Assembly: GCF_900129905.1 (NCBI RefSeq)
Contig: NZ_FQXG01000004.1
Coordinates: forward strand, 436,507-500,506
Origin: Ferrimonas marina
GTDB lineage: Bacteria > Pseudomonadota > Gammaproteobacteria > Enterobacterales > Shewanellaceae
DNA: 64,000 bases
Direction of reading: 5' to 3'
The notes under the pieces were generated by a model. The model saw only the letters and a program-made list of their open reading frames with translations, did no database searches and was not told where the DNA came from. A program made the position numbers and the translations under genes. Below, in pieces: positions 63,906 to 64,000 of the stretch; the stretch's first letter is position 1, and every line of letters starts with the position of its first letter.

Positions 63906-64000
63906 ATCTTAATAGGTGTCTGATAGGCAGGATGCCTGAATGCCGCGATGCCATGGATGGCAAGGAGCGGCGGGCAGTGACCAAGGCTCACATGGACTCT
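63906..64000. other. Structured non-coding segment at the right edge
   Basis: The segment contains nested inverted repeats: GCCGC...GCGGC enclosing TGCCAT/ATGGCA (about 63943-63971) and an upstream GGCAGGATGCC. No protein frame is convincing. It could be the 3' portion of a structured RNA that ends at the adjacent terminator, but the window cuts it. Confidence 0.4.

Noticed and set aside
63627..63906. Short overlapping open frames near the right edge
   Set aside because: None has a ribosome site, codon bias or motif, and they overlap on both strands.
1..64000. Insertion sequences, prophage or integron features
   Set aside because: No transposase, integrase, attachment-site repeats or phage structural genes were recognised on either strand.

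Overview
The window is about 64 kb of dense, GC-rich bacterial chromosome. Gene content and order point to a gammaproteobacterium of the Alteromonadales / Shewanella-Ferrimonas type. The evidence is conserved neighbourhoods (ybeL|leuS-lptE-holA-nadD-rsfS-rlmH-mrdA-mrdB-mltB-rlpA-dacA-ybeD-lipB-lipA, nrdR-ribD-ribE-ribBX-ribH-nusB-thiL-pgpA, lasT next to thrLABC, holD-rimI), the small families DUF3545 and DUF2986, and a RibBX-type riboflavin protein. The genus is an inference; nothing in the window fixes it. No phage, insertion sequence, CRISPR array or rRNA operon was seen.

Layout. 0-13.8 kb: murJ (cut by the window edge), rpsT, a secreted M28 peptidase, yaaA with an acetyltransferase, an AGCS amino-acid/sodium symporter, an OmpA-like protein, tal-pgi, a hemerythrin protein, and the divergent base-excision-repair pair ung/nfo. 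13.8-24.2 kb: gmhA, the thr operon with an intact leader peptide and attenuator (thrL-thrA-thrB-thrC, minus strand), lasT, aceK without its usual aceBA partners, slyD and an lrgAB/cidAB-type pair. 24.3-31.5 kb: minus-strand glyA, nrdR and riboflavin/thiamine cluster. 31.7-36 kb: a Fur-box-preceded TonB-dependent receptor and an unrecognised lipoprotein. 36.1-37.8 kb: ettA. 38.0-47.6 kb: five consecutive paralogous lipoproteins, each a pectate-lyase-like beta-helix on a proline/acidic linker of different length. 47.7-63.5 kb: ybeL, then the leuS-to-lipA cell-envelope and lipoate cluster, holD-rimI and tRNA-Trp.

Most notable features. (1) Seven-bp tandem repeats built on CTAG occur at two convergent gene ends (27.7 units at 37871-38064, 9 perfect units at 62277-62339), with a smaller composite copy at the rimI end. 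On the sense strand of the gene that ends there they always read CTAGG(A/T)G. They lie between stop codon and intrinsic terminator and sometimes supply the stop codon. Each unit contains AGGAG or AGGTG, both pieces of the Shine-Dalgarno complement. (2) The five-gene lipoprotein array has in-frame repetitive linkers, and three genes share an extended -10-like element. (3) The Fur-controlled receptor/lipoprotein pair may be an uncharacterised iron or heme acquisition unit.
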